Origin: Zunongwangia endophytica
GTDB lineage: Bacteria; Bacteroidota; Bacteroidia; Flavobacteriales; Flavobacteriaceae
Reading direction: 5' to 3'
Assembly (NCBI RefSeq): GCF_030409505.1
Contig: NZ_JAUFPZ010000002.1
Span: 2,983,501-3,047,500 of the forward strand
Length of the DNA: 64,000 bases
Below are positions 1-8,570 of this stretch, one piece after another. Position 1 is the first letter of the stretch. Each line of letters opens with the position of its first letter. Below the pieces are notes generated by a model. The model was not told the DNA's origin, did no database searches, and saw only the letters and a list, made by a program, of their open reading frames with translations. A program made the position numbers and the translations under genes.

Positions 1-207
1 AGCTAGCTGCTTTGTAAGTTCTTTCTGAAGTTTTTCCAACTCACGGTATTCTCTATATTTTTGCGGATTTGAAACTTTATCCTGCTTCCCCGACTCAGAT
101 TCAGAATATAAATTTTTCCACTCCTTTTTATAGGTTACGATTCCAGAGTCTTGTGCGTTACCGGCCAAAACATTTATAATAAAAAATATACAGAGTAAAG
201 ATTTCAT
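1..207 (-). CDS. GLPGLI-family secreted protein, N-terminal part only
   Basis: This minus-strand gene starts with ATG at 207 and runs off the left window edge, so only its first 69 codons are visible. It begins MKSLLCIFFIINVLAGNAQ, a typical signal peptide ending in an A-Q cleavage site. The mature part opens with GIVTYKKEW, the beta-strand start usual for GLPGLI proteins, followed by a charged stretch rich in Glu and Lys. The start codon is one base after the stop of the upstream gene (TGA-G-ATG), which suggests translational coupling. The signature GLPGLI motif would lie outside the window, so the family call rests on the N-terminus and on the two neighbours of the same family. Function is unknown; export to the periplasm or cell surface is inferred. 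Confidence 0.6.
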   Translation of the reverse strand, partial: MKSLLCIFFIINVLAGNAQDSGIVTYKKEWKNLYSESESGKQDKVSNPQKYREYRELEKLQKELTKQLA

Positions 208-208
208 C

Positions 209-919
209 TCAATTCTTATCAAAAATTGTACTGCGAATTTTATCCATCATTTTATTATATTTTTCTGCGGAAATTAATTTACCAAAATCTGGCTTTTCAA
301 TATCAACAATTTCGTTCGTGCTGATCTCGACTAAAGAAAGAACAAAAGTTCCGCGCTTCACTTCAACTATCAAACCAGGTAAACCGCATAAACCTAAGGG
401 TCCAAAAGATGCCGTAATCTGTGGCGTAAACCAAACCTCTTCAATTGTGCCATTTTCTGGAAGCTCAGCTTTATAGCAGGTAAAACCATTGATAATTTTG
501 GTCTCTTTAGTAACTACCCAATCAAAATTTATCGAATCCTGAACTGTATATTTTTTACCAGCAGTTTTCGAAGTTTTTAACCAAATACCTTTTTTCGAAT
601 TCTGGTAAAATTTACCTTTTCCGATTACTGCATGACCTATAGCAGCAACTCCCGGCTTATTGACATCATTATTCATTTGATTTACCAGCTGAAATGAAGA
701 AACAGAATCGTTAAACTGAAGTACAAATTCAAATTCTAAAGCGGCTTCTCTGGCTTTATTTAAAGTTTCTACAGCGTAGCGATGGGTTTCATCACCCGGC
801 TTTTTAATCTCAAACTTTTTAAATTCTACGATCTTGTAATGACAGATTGTGCCAGTTTGAGCATAGCTGCTTAAGGATAGAGATATGATAAAGAAATAAA
901 ATAGTGACTGGCGAAGCAT
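209..919 (-). CDS. GLPGLI family protein (secreted, unknown function)
   Basis: A 236-residue protein with a signal peptide (about residues 1-20, ending SSYAQ). It carries the family signature near residue 175, in the segment GPLGLCGLPGLIVEV, preceded by the conserved EVWFTPQI stretch. GLPGLI proteins (TIGR01200) are found in Bacteroidota. They are exported and often occur as paralogues beside TonB-dependent receptors; their biochemical role is not known. This copy is the second of three consecutive GLPGLI genes, and its stop is one base from the next start at 207. A Cys sits inside the signature (GLCGLPGLI). Base composition matches the neighbours, and there is no sign of damage. Confidence 0.85.
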   Translation of the reverse strand: MLRQSLFYFFIISLSLSSYAQTGTICHYKIVEFKKFEIKKPGDETHRYAVETLNKAREAALEFEFVLQFNDSVSSFQLVNQMNNDVNKPGVAAIGHAVIGKGKFYQNSKKGIWLKTSKTAGKKYTVQDSINFDWVVTKETKIINGFTCYKAELPENGTIEEVWFTPQITASFGPLGLCGLPGLIVEVKRGTFVLSLVEISTNEIVDIEKPDFGKLISAEKYNKMMDKIRSTIFDKN

Positions 920-999
920 AGATCTTTGATGGATGAAAACCTAATATACCAAATAAAACTAAATGATTAGTTAAACCATACAAGAATTAACGGTATAGA

Positions 1000-1755
1000 C
1001 TAAAATTCTGTTCCATACATTTCACTTCTTCTTTTTATTTCCAGAAGTTGCTTCTTCGCAATTGTATCTCTTTCCTGATATGTAATTGTTTTTTTAGCGC
1101 TTGGAATTTCTATACTTATATCATTTCTGTTCTCTATTTTTGTTGCGAAATATGTGACTCTGTTATCCCTTGTAGCTTCCAAAATTAATCCCGGCAGCCC
1201 ATCAAAATCTAACGGACCGGTAGAAACAGAAATCTCTGGAGTAAACCAGGCTTCGACGGGCACCCATAACGGCTCCATATATTTATCGAAAGTTTTGTAC
1301 TCCATTTCAGCTTTAAAACATTTATAGCCTAAGATCATTTTATGTTCTTTAGTAATCTTCCATCTGTTATACTTCTCTCTATTAGCTAAAATTTTATAAC
1401 TCTTTCCATCAATATCTTCAAAATTAAATTTTGAGCTATCACTTTTATAGAATACTCTTTTACCATTGGCAGACACTAAAGCTGCACTATAACCACTTTG
1501 CATATCCCTATTTTCAAAAGGCATTATATTTTCGGTATAAAACTTTGAAGATTTACCTTGTATCAGCAAAATTAATTCTACATAAGGAAGAGCGGCAATT
1601 TCATTCTTTCGGTATTTACGCACCATCATATTTTCAATCTTCGAAAGATCTTTCTGCCCTTCAGAATAATCCATTTTATAGGTGATTTTTAGACTTTGAG
1701 CAGTCGCACAAAAGCATAAATTCAAAATAATAGAAATCAAAAGCACTTTTTTCAT
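1000..1755 (-). CDS. GLPGLI family protein (secreted, unknown function)
   Basis: A 251-residue exported protein. The signal peptide MKKVLLISIILNLCFCATAQ is followed by a beta-rich body. The signature GPLDFDGLPGLILEA lies near residue 185, after the usual AWFTPEI segment. It is a paralogue of the gene at 209-919 but clearly diverged from it. The gap to the next gene is about 80 bases and the gap to the gene upstream (1868-2329) about 110 bases, so the cluster may be one transcript or may have internal promoters. A hairpin-forming TGAAAACCCC element lies about 70 bases before its start. No function can be assigned beyond the family name; a role beside the outer-membrane receptor at 2415-4811 is inferred from position only. 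Confidence 0.85.
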   Translation of the reverse strand: MKKVLLISIILNLCFCATAQSLKITYKMDYSEGQKDLSKIENMMVRKYRKNEIAALPYVELILLIQGKSSKFYTENIMPFENRDMQSGYSAALVSANGKRVFYKSDSSKFNFEDIDGKSYKILANREKYNRWKITKEHKMILGYKCFKAEMEYKTFDKYMEPLWVPVEAWFTPEISVSTGPLDFDGLPGLILEATRDNRVTYFATKIENRNDISIEIPSAKKTITYQERDTIAKKQLLEIKRRSEMYGTEF

Positions 1756-1819
1756 GACTGTGAGATTAATACCTCTTAAGGTACACTATAATAAATTTGA
1801 AATAAGTTAATAACAGAAA

Positions 1820-1842
1820 ATTAGGGTGAAAACCCCTAATAT
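1820..1842. promoter_or_regulatory. Short inverted repeat with TGAAAACCCC core
   Basis: ATTAGGG (1820-1826) pairs perfectly with CCCTAAT (1834-1840) around a 7-base loop. There is no T-run on either side, so it is not a good terminator. A related core, TGAAAAyCCCCTAA, appears at 2405-2418 before the 153-residue gene, and a shorter version at 934-947 before the GLPGLI gene at 919. Repetition before members of one cluster suggests a regulator site or a small structured leader. This is inference from three loosely matching copies. Confidence 0.3.
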
Positions 1843-1867
1843 TAGCATTCATATAATGCTATCCAAA

Positions 1868-2329
1868 TCAGATTAGCGAAATATTCAAAACGGCAGTTTT
1901 AAGCCTTAATTGATCTTTTTCCATAATTTCGACTTTATCGATACTTCTGCTTAGTATTTTTAGTTTTTTGTTTTCAACTAAATAGCCATTTATGTAAACA
2001 TCAATTTTGCTATCCAGACCAAAGAATTCATTTACTTCAGATTGTGATTTAGTTACAAATTCGTCCTGAACGGTTAAGAAAAGAAGTCCCGGATTTTCAT
2101 GATCTGCAAATAAGTTTTTAGTACCTACAGATTTATCCTTGATAATTTCCATTTCTGAAATCGAATTTTTAGGAATAACCTTCAACTCACTTTCTCCAGC
2201 AATAATTGCATCATTGATAATGAGCAAAGGTTTTTCTGAAGTATCCTTGGCAAGTTTAACACGTGTAACCTGTGCGCTTGCAGCCAGCGTACCTAATAGG
2301 CAAATCATTAAAATAACTAGTTTTTTCAT
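1868..2329 (-). CDS. Small secreted protein resembling a lone TonB-receptor plug segment
   Basis: A 153-residue protein with a signal peptide (MKKLVILMICLLGTLAASAQ). The segment PLLIINDAIIAGE...IPKNSISEMEIIKDKSVGTKNL...GLLFLTV closely imitates the plug-domain pattern of SusC-like receptors, where a named ligand-like loop is followed by I-x-S-I-x-V-L-K-D-A...G-V-I-x-I-T. A second, weaker copy follows (KIDVYINGYLVENKKLKILSRSIDKVEIMEKD), so the protein seems to be two plug-like half units without a barrel. It lies between a full TonB-dependent receptor (2415-4811) and the GLPGLI genes on the same strand. A function in receptor gating or partner binding is speculation; the plug resemblance is my reading of the sequence, not a database match. 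Confidence 0.7.
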   Translation of the reverse strand: MKKLVILMICLLGTLAASAQVTRVKLAKDTSEKPLLIINDAIIAGESELKVIPKNSISEMEIIKDKSVGTKNLFADHENPGLLFLTVQDEFVTKSQSEVNEFFGLDSKIDVYINGYLVENKKLKILSRSIDKVEIMEKDQLRLKTAVLNISLI

Positions 2330-2414
2330 GCGAAAGTAAGATTACAAAACTAGAGAAGTTTAATTCTATTTAAATATAGAAAATTTTCAGCTAAGCGCTA
2401 TAAGTGAAAATCCC

Positions 2415-4811
2415 CTAAAAACTAAATCTTGCTGAAATTATCAAGTTACGGCCAGCAGCAGCGATTCCAGAGCTATAGGTTCGGTAACGCTGATCGGTAA
2501 TATTTTCGACCGAAGCGGTAAGCAACCAGTTTTCATCTAAATCATATTGCCCGGTTAAATTTAAAGTATACCAGGATGGCGAATATGGATTTCCGTTCGC
2601 ATCGATCGCATACAAATAGGCTTTTCCCTGCTCTGAAGTAGCTAAATTATCATAACTGATCTTTCCATTATATACTGCAAAAAGATCGAGTTTTACTTTC
2701 TTTTTATGCCAAATTAAATGTGTATTCCCAAATAGTGGCGCTGCATGTCTTAAAGGTGCTACCGAGCCATCATCTAATTCTTCCTCTCCTTCGGTTATAG
2801 AAATTTTTGAAGCCAGTCGTAAAGCCACCGAAAAATCGACCTCAACATTTCCTTCAAAACCATAAACATGCGCTTTCGATGCATTTTGTATCGCCTGTAA
2901 ATTACTAGGTTCACCTTGATAATCGATCTCTGTTTCGCCATTCAAATTAAAATCACGGCGTACCATCGCATCTTCTAACCAGGTGTAAAATCCTGTAAAA
3001 CAAAACCTAATATTTTCAGCTGGTGTCCAATTTACGCCAACTTCAGCATTGTAAGCATATTCGGATTTTAGATCGGGATTGGGGACTACAACCGAGCCGG
3101 GTTCAGAATCAAATATCTTCCCCGTATCATCGATATTTGGTGCTCTAAAAGCTGTCGATGCATTAACGCGCCATTGCAAAAATTGATTTTGTTTCCAGTT
3201 TATTCCAGCACTTGCCGTTAATGCTCCGCTATTACTATCGGCATCCTGAAACGGAAAATTATAGAGATTTTCATCGAAGCTCGCATTTAAAATAACGTGA
3301 TTATAGCGTAATCCAGACTGAAAATTGAGTGCCTCTTGTATTTTCCACTGGTAAGTAGCATAAGCCGCTAACGACTGCCAGCTGGAATTATCGGGATAAC
3401 GAGAAGTGGTTTGCTGCCGAGCACCTGAATCAATATTTTCCTGAAAACCTTCAGAAGTAATCTGATTATTTACATATTCTAAACCGTAAAATAATTTACT
3501 ACCTGCAAATGCTTTTTCAAAATCAAGATTTGCAGAATAAGCGCCTACATTTTCTTCCGTATTAAATAAAATTTCATCGCCAAAATCACGATCGTGACGA
3601 CTCTCTTCAAAATACTGATATGCGAGTGTAAACTGCGCTTTATCGTAAAATACTCCGTTTCCTTTTTTATTAATTTTAAAATCACCTAAAAACCATCGTT
3701 GTGGCCCATAATACCATTCTGCCGATCGCAGCTCCCCGCCTCTCTTTCGATATAAACGATCGTATCTTGGAACATCTGAAGTTTCACTATAAATAAGCCC
3801 TAAATTGAAATTCCAGTTTTCATTGGGCATATATTTTACTTTTTCTAATAAACTAAGCTGCCTATAAGCGGTAGGTTTCTGGATTAGTGGATCTTCATTT
3901 TGCAAAATTATATCCTGCCCGTTTTCTGTTGAAGTATATTCCGGCCTCAAATACGAATCGGGGCCATGTTCTCCCATTTCTAAATCATCAAAATCGGAAT
4001 AAGAAATTGAAGTCTGAAATGCCCAATTTCGCCTTCCTACATTTACATCGGCATGCAACGTCTGTTCGTTATTGGCAGAAGAGAACCTTCCGTAGAAATT
4101 ACCGCTAACCGAAGTTTCTGCACCAAACGAAAATCGAGGTTTTAGCATATAAAAATTCATAACTCCGCCAATCGCATCGCTACCATACACCATCGATCCC
4201 GGCCCCAAGATAACCTCTGATCTTTCAATTGCCAAAGGATCGATATTTATGACATTTTGAAGATTTCCGCTTCTAAAAATGGCGGTATTCATACGAACTC
4301 CATCTACTGAAATTAACACGCGATTGGTAGCAAAACCCCGAATCATTGGGCTACCGCCACCTAACTGACTTTTCTGAACAAAAACCTGCCCGGTGCTTTC
4401 TAAAAGATCGGCTGCGGTTTGCGGACTGTTTTGAATAACATCTCCTCGATCCATACTCACAATTTTCTGCGGAATTTCATCCTTTTGAAGTTGAAATTTC
4501 GCTACGGAAAGCACTACCTGATCCAGTTTATTTTGATCTTCCTGAAGGTACACAATCTGATCTTTGATGTCGGATTTTCTAATTTCAAACAATTCATGCG
4601 AAACATGCTGAAAAAAAAGTACTTCAGCTGAATCGAATTTTGAAATATCTATGCGCCCTTTAAAATTACTTAAACTGCTTTTGGTTCTTTCAGCATTAAA
4701 AATTACGACGTCGCTTAAAGGTTCTTCCGTAGCTTTATCGAGAACAATGATGTGTTGTCCCAATAGATTTTGGCTAATAACAATAAAGAAGAAAAGTATT
4801 AAATAGCGCAT
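2415..4811 (-). CDS. TonB-dependent outer-membrane receptor, heme/hemoglobin receptor type
   Basis: A 798-residue receptor. It has a signal peptide (about 1-19, ending NLLGQ), a carboxypeptidase-regulatory-like domain (about 20-95), a plug (about 110-225) and a 22-strand barrel ending in aromatic ARFSF. The plug reads QKSQLGGGSPMIRGF..NRVLISVDGVRMNTAIFRSGNLQN. This pattern is typical of the heme/hemoglobin receptor group (HmuR, HemR). The barrel carries FRAPN and, about 20 residues on, NPDL, the pair of motifs known from heme receptors. Heme is therefore the most likely ligand, although other iron sources are possible. The start overlaps the recO stop by one base (TAATG), so it is probably translated from the recO transcript. 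The secreted plug-like and GLPGLI genes follow on the same strand. Confidence 0.85.
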   Translation of the reverse strand: MRYLILFFFIVISQNLLGQHIIVLDKATEEPLSDVVIFNAERTKSSLSNFKGRIDISKFDSAEVLFFQHVSHELFEIRKSDIKDQIVYLQEDQNKLDQVVLSVAKFQLQKDEIPQKIVSMDRGDVIQNSPQTAADLLESTGQVFVQKSQLGGGSPMIRGFATNRVLISVDGVRMNTAIFRSGNLQNVINIDPLAIERSEVILGPGSMVYGSDAIGGVMNFYMLKPRFSFGAETSVSGNFYGRFSSANNEQTLHADVNVGRRNWAFQTSISYSDFDDLEMGEHGPDSYLRPEYTSTENGQDIILQNEDPLIQKPTAYRQLSLLEKVKYMPNENWNFNLGLIYSETSDVPRYDRLYRKRGGELRSAEWYYGPQRWFLGDFKINKKGNGVFYDKAQFTLAYQYFEESRHDRDFGDEILFNTEENVGAYSANLDFEKAFAGSKLFYGLEYVNNQITSEGFQENIDSGARQQTTSRYPDNSSWQSLAAYATYQWKIQEALNFQSGLRYNHVILNASFDENLYNFPFQDADSNSGALTASAGINWKQNQFLQWRVNASTAFRAPNIDDTGKIFDSEPGSVVVPNPDLKSEYAYNAEVGVNWTPAENIRFCFTGFYTWLEDAMVRRDFNLNGETEIDYQGEPSNLQAIQNASKAHVYGFEGNVEVDFSVALRLASKISITEGEEELDDGSVAPLRHAAPLFGNTHLIWHKKKVKLDLFAVYNGKISYDNLATSEQGKAYLYAIDANGNPYSPSWYTLNLTGQYDLDENWLLTASVENITDQRYRTYSSGIAAAGRNLIISARFSF

Positions 4812-5530
4812 TAATTAAATATTTCGTTGAGGACGGTTAGCGATTTTGGTTTTCTAAAGCCATCGATATGTAGTTCGTAATACAAGAGCATCATTTTTAA
4901 AAAGTCTGATCGTTGTGAACTGCTTAACTTCACCTGCTCCATATCGTTAAAGCCTACGTTTAAAAATGCACGCAAAATATCAAGATTTTCGTCTTGTATG
5001 CAATAATCGTTGGTTTTAATAGGTTCGAAAGTACCTTCTAACAAATTGAAAAAGGGTTGCTCTGTATTTAAATTATCAGGCTGAAAACCTAAAAACCCAG
5101 ATAATTTCAGCAAAAACATGATATGAAAATTCGCAATCTTATCATGTAAATCCATCCAACTGAAGGCGGTTTCTAAGAAATTATATAAAGCAGGATTGGC
5201 TTCTTCTTCTCTTACCGCACTTTTTAAAACTTCAGCAATAAACATGACTACACTCGCTTTAATCATATTGGTATGCAGCGTAGCATACGTATTGATCACT
5301 TTAGCATCTTTTAGATATTCTAAAGCACCCTTATTTTTATGGTTTGCCACAATCTCAAGCTGCGTTAAAAGCTGAAATTGACTTGCCTTAAATTTTCCTT
5401 TTTTCGATTTTAAAATTCCGCGTAGCATATACGTGCGCAAACCGCTTTCTAACGTGTAGAGGTTTACGATAAGATCGGCTTCACCGTATTTTAGCGCACT
5501 AATAACTATTGCATTTGTATTAATCAGCAT
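4811..5530 (-). CDS. recO: DNA repair protein RecO
   Basis: A 239-residue RecO, the RecF-pathway mediator that helps load RecA on SSB-coated single strands and anneals complementary strands. The N-terminal OB-fold segment is clear (residues 1-80: INTNAIVISALKYGEADLIVNLYTLESGLRTYMLRGILKSKKGK). It is followed by the helical domain with FIAEVLKSAVREEEAN and FLLKLSGFLGFQPD. The zinc-finger cysteines of some RecO proteins are absent, as is common in Bacteroidota. Length is normal for the phylum. Its stop overlaps the start of the TonB receptor gene, an unusual coupling of a housekeeping gene to a transport gene. It begins with ATG at 5530. Confidence 0.93.
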   Translation of the reverse strand: MLINTNAIVISALKYGEADLIVNLYTLESGLRTYMLRGILKSKKGKFKASQFQLLTQLEIVANHKNKGALEYLKDAKVINTYATLHTNMIKASVVMFIAEVLKSAVREEEANPALYNFLETAFSWMDLHDKIANFHIMFLLKLSGFLGFQPDNLNTEQPFFNLLEGTFEPIKTNDYCIQDENLDILRAFLNVGFNDMEQVKLSSSQRSDFLKMMLLYYELHIDGFRKPKSLTVLNEIFN

Positions 5531-5586
5531 AGGATTTCAAATAGACTTGTGATCTAAATTGTTCACTGCATTTAGCGGATTAAGGT

Positions 5587-5614
5587 ATAAAAAAAGCCGC
5601 TTCTAGAAGCGGCT
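5587..5614 (-). terminator. Rho-independent terminator of gdhA
   Basis: AGCCGCTTC pairs with GAAGCGGCT (5595-5614), and on the minus strand it is followed by a run of seven T. It lies just after the gdhA stop at 5640. Confidence 0.85.
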
Positions 5615-5639
5615 CTTAAATATTTATCTAAACGGAAGT

Positions 5640-6983
5640 TTATACAACTCCCTGTGCTAGCATTGCATCGGCCACTTTAACAAAACCGGCAATATTTGCT
5701 CCTTTTACGTAATCTACATGACCTTCCTTATCTGTACCATATTCTACACATTTCTCATGAATATCATTCATGATTTCGTGAAGTTTTTTGTCTACTTCTT
5801 CTGCCGTCCAATTATAACGCATTGAGTTTTGCGTCATCTCTAATCCTGAAGTAGCAACACCACCAGCATTTGAAGCTTTACCAGGCGAGAATAAGATTTT
5901 CGCATCACGGAAAATTTCTACAGCTTCTGGTGTACATGGCATATTTGCTCCTTCACCAACACACATACAACCGTTTTCTACTAATTTCTTAGCATCTTGT
6001 TCTTCAAGTTCATTTTGGGTTGCACATGGCAAAGCAACATCGCATTTAACGTCCCATGGTGTTTTACCTTCGTAAAAATTGGCATTATTATATTCTTCAG
6101 TATACTCTTTTATTCTACCACGCTTCTCATTTTTAAGCTCCATGATAAACTGAAGCTTTTCTGAATCGATACCATTTTCATCATAAATGTATCCACCAGA
6201 ATCAGACATGGTTACGATTTTAGCACCAAGTTCGATCGCTTTCTCTGCTGCATATTGAGCAACATTACCAGATCCCGAAATTACAACTGTTTTTCCTTCT
6301 AGCTTTTCGCCTTTAGTTTTCAGCATATTTTGAGTAAAATATACATTTCCATAACCAGTAGCTTCAGGACGAATTAAAGATCCTCCATAAGAAAGTCCTT
6401 TACCCGTTAATATCCCGGTAAATTCGTTCTGGATTCTCTTATATTGTCCAAACATATAGCCTACTTCTCTTGCGCCTACTCCTATATCTCCGGCAGGAAC
6501 ATCGGTATTATATCCTATATGTTTGCTAAGCTCTGTCATAAAGCTTTGGCAAAAACGCATCACCTCGTTATCAGATTTTCCTTTTGGATTAAAATCTGCT
6601 CCTCCTTTTGCACCACCCATAGGCAATGTTGTAAGACTATTCTTAAACGTTTGCTCGAAGGCTAAAAACTTAAGAATACTTATATTTACTGAAGGATGAA
6701 AACGCAAACCACCTTTGTAAGGTCCGATTGCAGAATTCATCTGAATACGATATCCGCGGTTTATTTGTATATCACCATTATCATCCAACCATGTTACTCT
6801 AAACATGACAACGCGCTCTGGCTCTACCATGCGCTCTAATAACTTAGCATTTTGATATTTCTTATTTTGTTCTATAAAAGGTATAATAGTTTCAGCAACT
6901 TCATGAACCGCTTGTAAGAATTCTGGTTCGTTTTGATTTCTTTGAGACACTTTATCCAAGAAATCTTGTATATTTTTTTCCAT
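5640..6983 (-). CDS. gdhA: NADP-specific glutamate dehydrogenase
   Basis: A 447-residue hexameric-type glutamate dehydrogenase, which makes glutamate from 2-oxoglutarate and ammonium in the cytoplasm. The catalytic lysine lies in PMGGAKGG (residues 121-128, Lys126). The substrate-binding GPYKGGLRFHPSVN is at about 87-101, and the nucleotide-binding GSGNVAQYA at about 236. The length matches the biosynthetic NADP enzyme of bacteria (about 445-450), not the longer NAD forms. A TATATTTG box (7037-7030 on the minus strand) lies before the gene and a strong hairpin terminator follows, so it is probably a single-gene transcript. The start at 6983 is a normal ATG. Confidence 0.96.
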   Translation of the reverse strand: MEKNIQDFLDKVSQRNQNEPEFLQAVHEVAETIIPFIEQNKKYQNAKLLERMVEPERVVMFRVTWLDDNGDIQINRGYRIQMNSAIGPYKGGLRFHPSVNISILKFLAFEQTFKNSLTTLPMGGAKGGADFNPKGKSDNEVMRFCQSFMTELSKHIGYNTDVPAGDIGVGAREVGYMFGQYKRIQNEFTGILTGKGLSYGGSLIRPEATGYGNVYFTQNMLKTKGEKLEGKTVVISGSGNVAQYAAEKAIELGAKIVTMSDSGGYIYDENGIDSEKLQFIMELKNEKRGRIKEYTEEYNNANFYEGKTPWDVKCDVALPCATQNELEEQDAKKLVENGCMCVGEGANMPCTPEAVEIFRDAKILFSPGKASNAGGVATSGLEMTQNSMRYNWTAEEVDKKLHEIMNDIHEKCVEYGTDKEGHVDYVKGANIAGFVKVADAMLAQGVV

Positions 6984-7029
6984 ATGGTGTCGCTTAAATT
7001 TGTTTTAAAGAATATGTTGTTTCGAGGTG

Positions 7030-7037
7030 CAAATATA
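7030..7037 (-). promoter_or_regulatory. -7 promoter element of gdhA
   Basis: Reading the minus strand this is TATATTTG, a match to the Bacteroidota TAnnTTTG box, 47 bases before the gdhA start. No good TTG is present at the -33 distance, so only the -7 element is supported. Confidence 0.5.
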
Positions 7038-7130
7038 TGAGATATATAAAAAATAGCGTTTAAAATTTAGTTTTTCATATAATATTAACTTTCTGGACAT
7101 TTCTTAAAAAAAAGAAAAATTCAAATTAAA

Positions 7131-7159
7131 TTGTACCTAACCTTCTTTTCATATATTTG
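7131..7159 (+). promoter_or_regulatory. Promoter of the barrel protein gene at 7185
   Basis: TTG at 7131-7133 and TATATTTG at 7152-7159 are separated by 18 bases, a full match to the flavobacterial -33/-7 promoter. Transcription would start near 7166, leaving a leader of about 20 bases before the TTG start codon at 7185. This supports that unusual start. Confidence 0.7.
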
Positions 7160-7184
7160 CTGAAATATTCTATAAACCCCTGTA

Positions 7185-7943
7185 TTGAAGCGGATTCGTA
7201 TTAGTTTTTTGATCGTTTTTTTATGCCTTTTATCTGATTTTGGATATGGGCAAGTGCTGCACGAAATTGGTGTAACAGCAGGCCCACTTGCTATCACTAC
7301 CGATTATGGACAGCGCGGTGAGTTTAGAAACTTTTATCAAAACACTGGTTTTGGGATTGGTTTTCAGCATTATATGAACTTTGTGTTTACTGGGAATAAC
7401 AACCAAACCAACTATTTTAAAGACTTTTTTAGAGTACGTACAGAAATTGATTATTTCCACACTTATCTAGATCACTACGGTCCTATATCTTACCAAAACA
7501 ACCCGAGAGGAGAGATGTTGCGTGCTATGCACGGTGAAGCGCAACTTATAGAGTTTGGAAGTCAGTTAGAATGGCATTTTACGCAAATAAGAGAATTCCT
7601 TATCTTTTCTTATCGATTTTCACCTTACGTGACTGTTGGAGCACACTTAGCATATTATATGCCCGATGCATATAGTGATCTTGGTCCCCTCGATCGCCCA
7701 GGAGTTTTGTTCCCCTCTTTTACTGATGGATTAAATTTGGACAATGGTATTACCTACAATCTTCTTTTTGGTGGCGGAACGCGTTATCGCTTAGGAAGAA
7801 ATAGCGATTTAGTTGCTGAAATTAAATGGCAATATTACGGTAGCGATTATATTGAAGGGCTAGACGTACAGGGGCCACAAAACCAATCAAATGACTGGTC
7901 GATTTGGTTTAACTTCGGTTATATTTATTACCTTAATTTTTAA
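7185..7943 (+). CDS. Outer-membrane beta-barrel family protein (THC0290_0291-like)
   Basis: A 252-residue exported protein with signal peptide MKRIRISFLIVFLCLLSDFGYGQ, followed by alternating amphipathic beta-strands and a terminal aromatic strand (SIWFNFGYIYYLNF), as in small outer-membrane barrels. Segments such as GVTAGPLAITTDYGQRG, NTGFGIGFQHYMNF and FRVRTEIDYFHTYLDHYG resemble the Flavobacteriales family that NCBI names THC0290_0291; I give that name from memory. No ligand or enzyme activity is known. The start codon is TTG at 7185. It is the first codon after a well-formed promoter and opens directly onto the signal peptide. The gene is divergent from gdhA and convergent with the lipoprotein gene at 7947. 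Confidence 0.75.
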   Translation: MKRIRISFLIVFLCLLSDFGYGQVLHEIGVTAGPLAITTDYGQRGEFRNFYQNTGFGIGFQHYMNFVFTGNNNQTNYFKDFFRVRTEIDYFHTYLDHYGPISYQNNPRGEMLRAMHGEAQLIEFGSQLEWHFTQIREFLIFSYRFSPYVTVGAHLAYYMPDAYSDLGPLDRPGVLFPSFTDGLNLDNGITYNLLFGGGTRYRLGRNSDLVAEIKWQYYGSDYIEGLDVQGPQNQSNDWSIWFNFGYIYYLNF

Positions 7944-7946
7944 AAG

Positions 7947-8570
7947 TTATTCCTGAAAATTGTCGAATTCTCTTACTTTTTCACCCAGGCAATTATTAAT
8001 CATCATTTCAAAATTCCTTAAGTTTTCTACTGAAGTTAAATAAACCTCAGCTTCAAACTGATCATATTTCAGTCGCACCACCTGCTCGTTAATTTCTTTC
8101 AGGCTTACTGATACGTTTTCTTCATCTTTAAACAACACACGGTTTCCGGCAGAAAGCATAAAATCCTTTAAAGGATATTCTATATTTTCAAGATTCCCTT
8201 TTTTGACGATCTTTTCTTTTGAAATATAATAGCGAGGCACTTTTCCCTTACAGGGCTTATAGATCACAAAGCGATCATTATATTTCTTTAGTTCGATAAA
8301 CTGATAAATGGCTTTAGCTTGATTTTTAATTTCTGAAGAGACTTCTGAAGCTAAATTCTCGTAAAATTTTGAAGTCTTGGTGGTATCAATAAATAACTGA
8401 TATTTCTCGAGATTTAAAGCTGAAGCCTTTGTACGCTCGGGAATACTATCAGACGGAATAATATAAGGTTCTTCAGGTATAATCGCTGTTTGTGTTTTTT
8501 GAGTTTCGTCATTTTTACAGCTCAAAATAGCCAACAACACTATTAATACAAAAGAGAATTTATACTTCAT
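7947..8570 (-). CDS. Hypothetical lipoprotein
   Basis: A 207-residue lipoprotein: the signal MKYKFSFVLIVLLAILSC places the lipidated Cys at 18. The mature part is charged, with a compact alpha/beta region (FYENLASEVSSEIKNQAKAIYQFIELKKYNDRFVIYKPCKGKVPRYYISKEKI) and a second Cys near the C-terminus. I do not recognise a family. Its first 11 bases overlap the end of pncA, so it is the third gene of a pncB-pncA-lipoprotein transcript. The overlap could mean a role tied to nicotinamide uptake or simply convenient expression; nothing in the protein decides this. Its stop lies three bases from that of the convergent gene ending at 7943. Confidence 0.75.
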   Translation of the reverse strand: MKYKFSFVLIVLLAILSCKNDETQKTQTAIIPEEPYIIPSDSIPERTKASALNLEKYQLFIDTTKTSKFYENLASEVSSEIKNQAKAIYQFIELKKYNDRFVIYKPCKGKVPRYYISKEKIVKKGNLENIEYPLKDFMLSAGNRVLFKDEENVSVSLKEINEQVVRLKYDQFEAEVYLTSVENLRNFEMMINNCLGEKVREFDNFQE

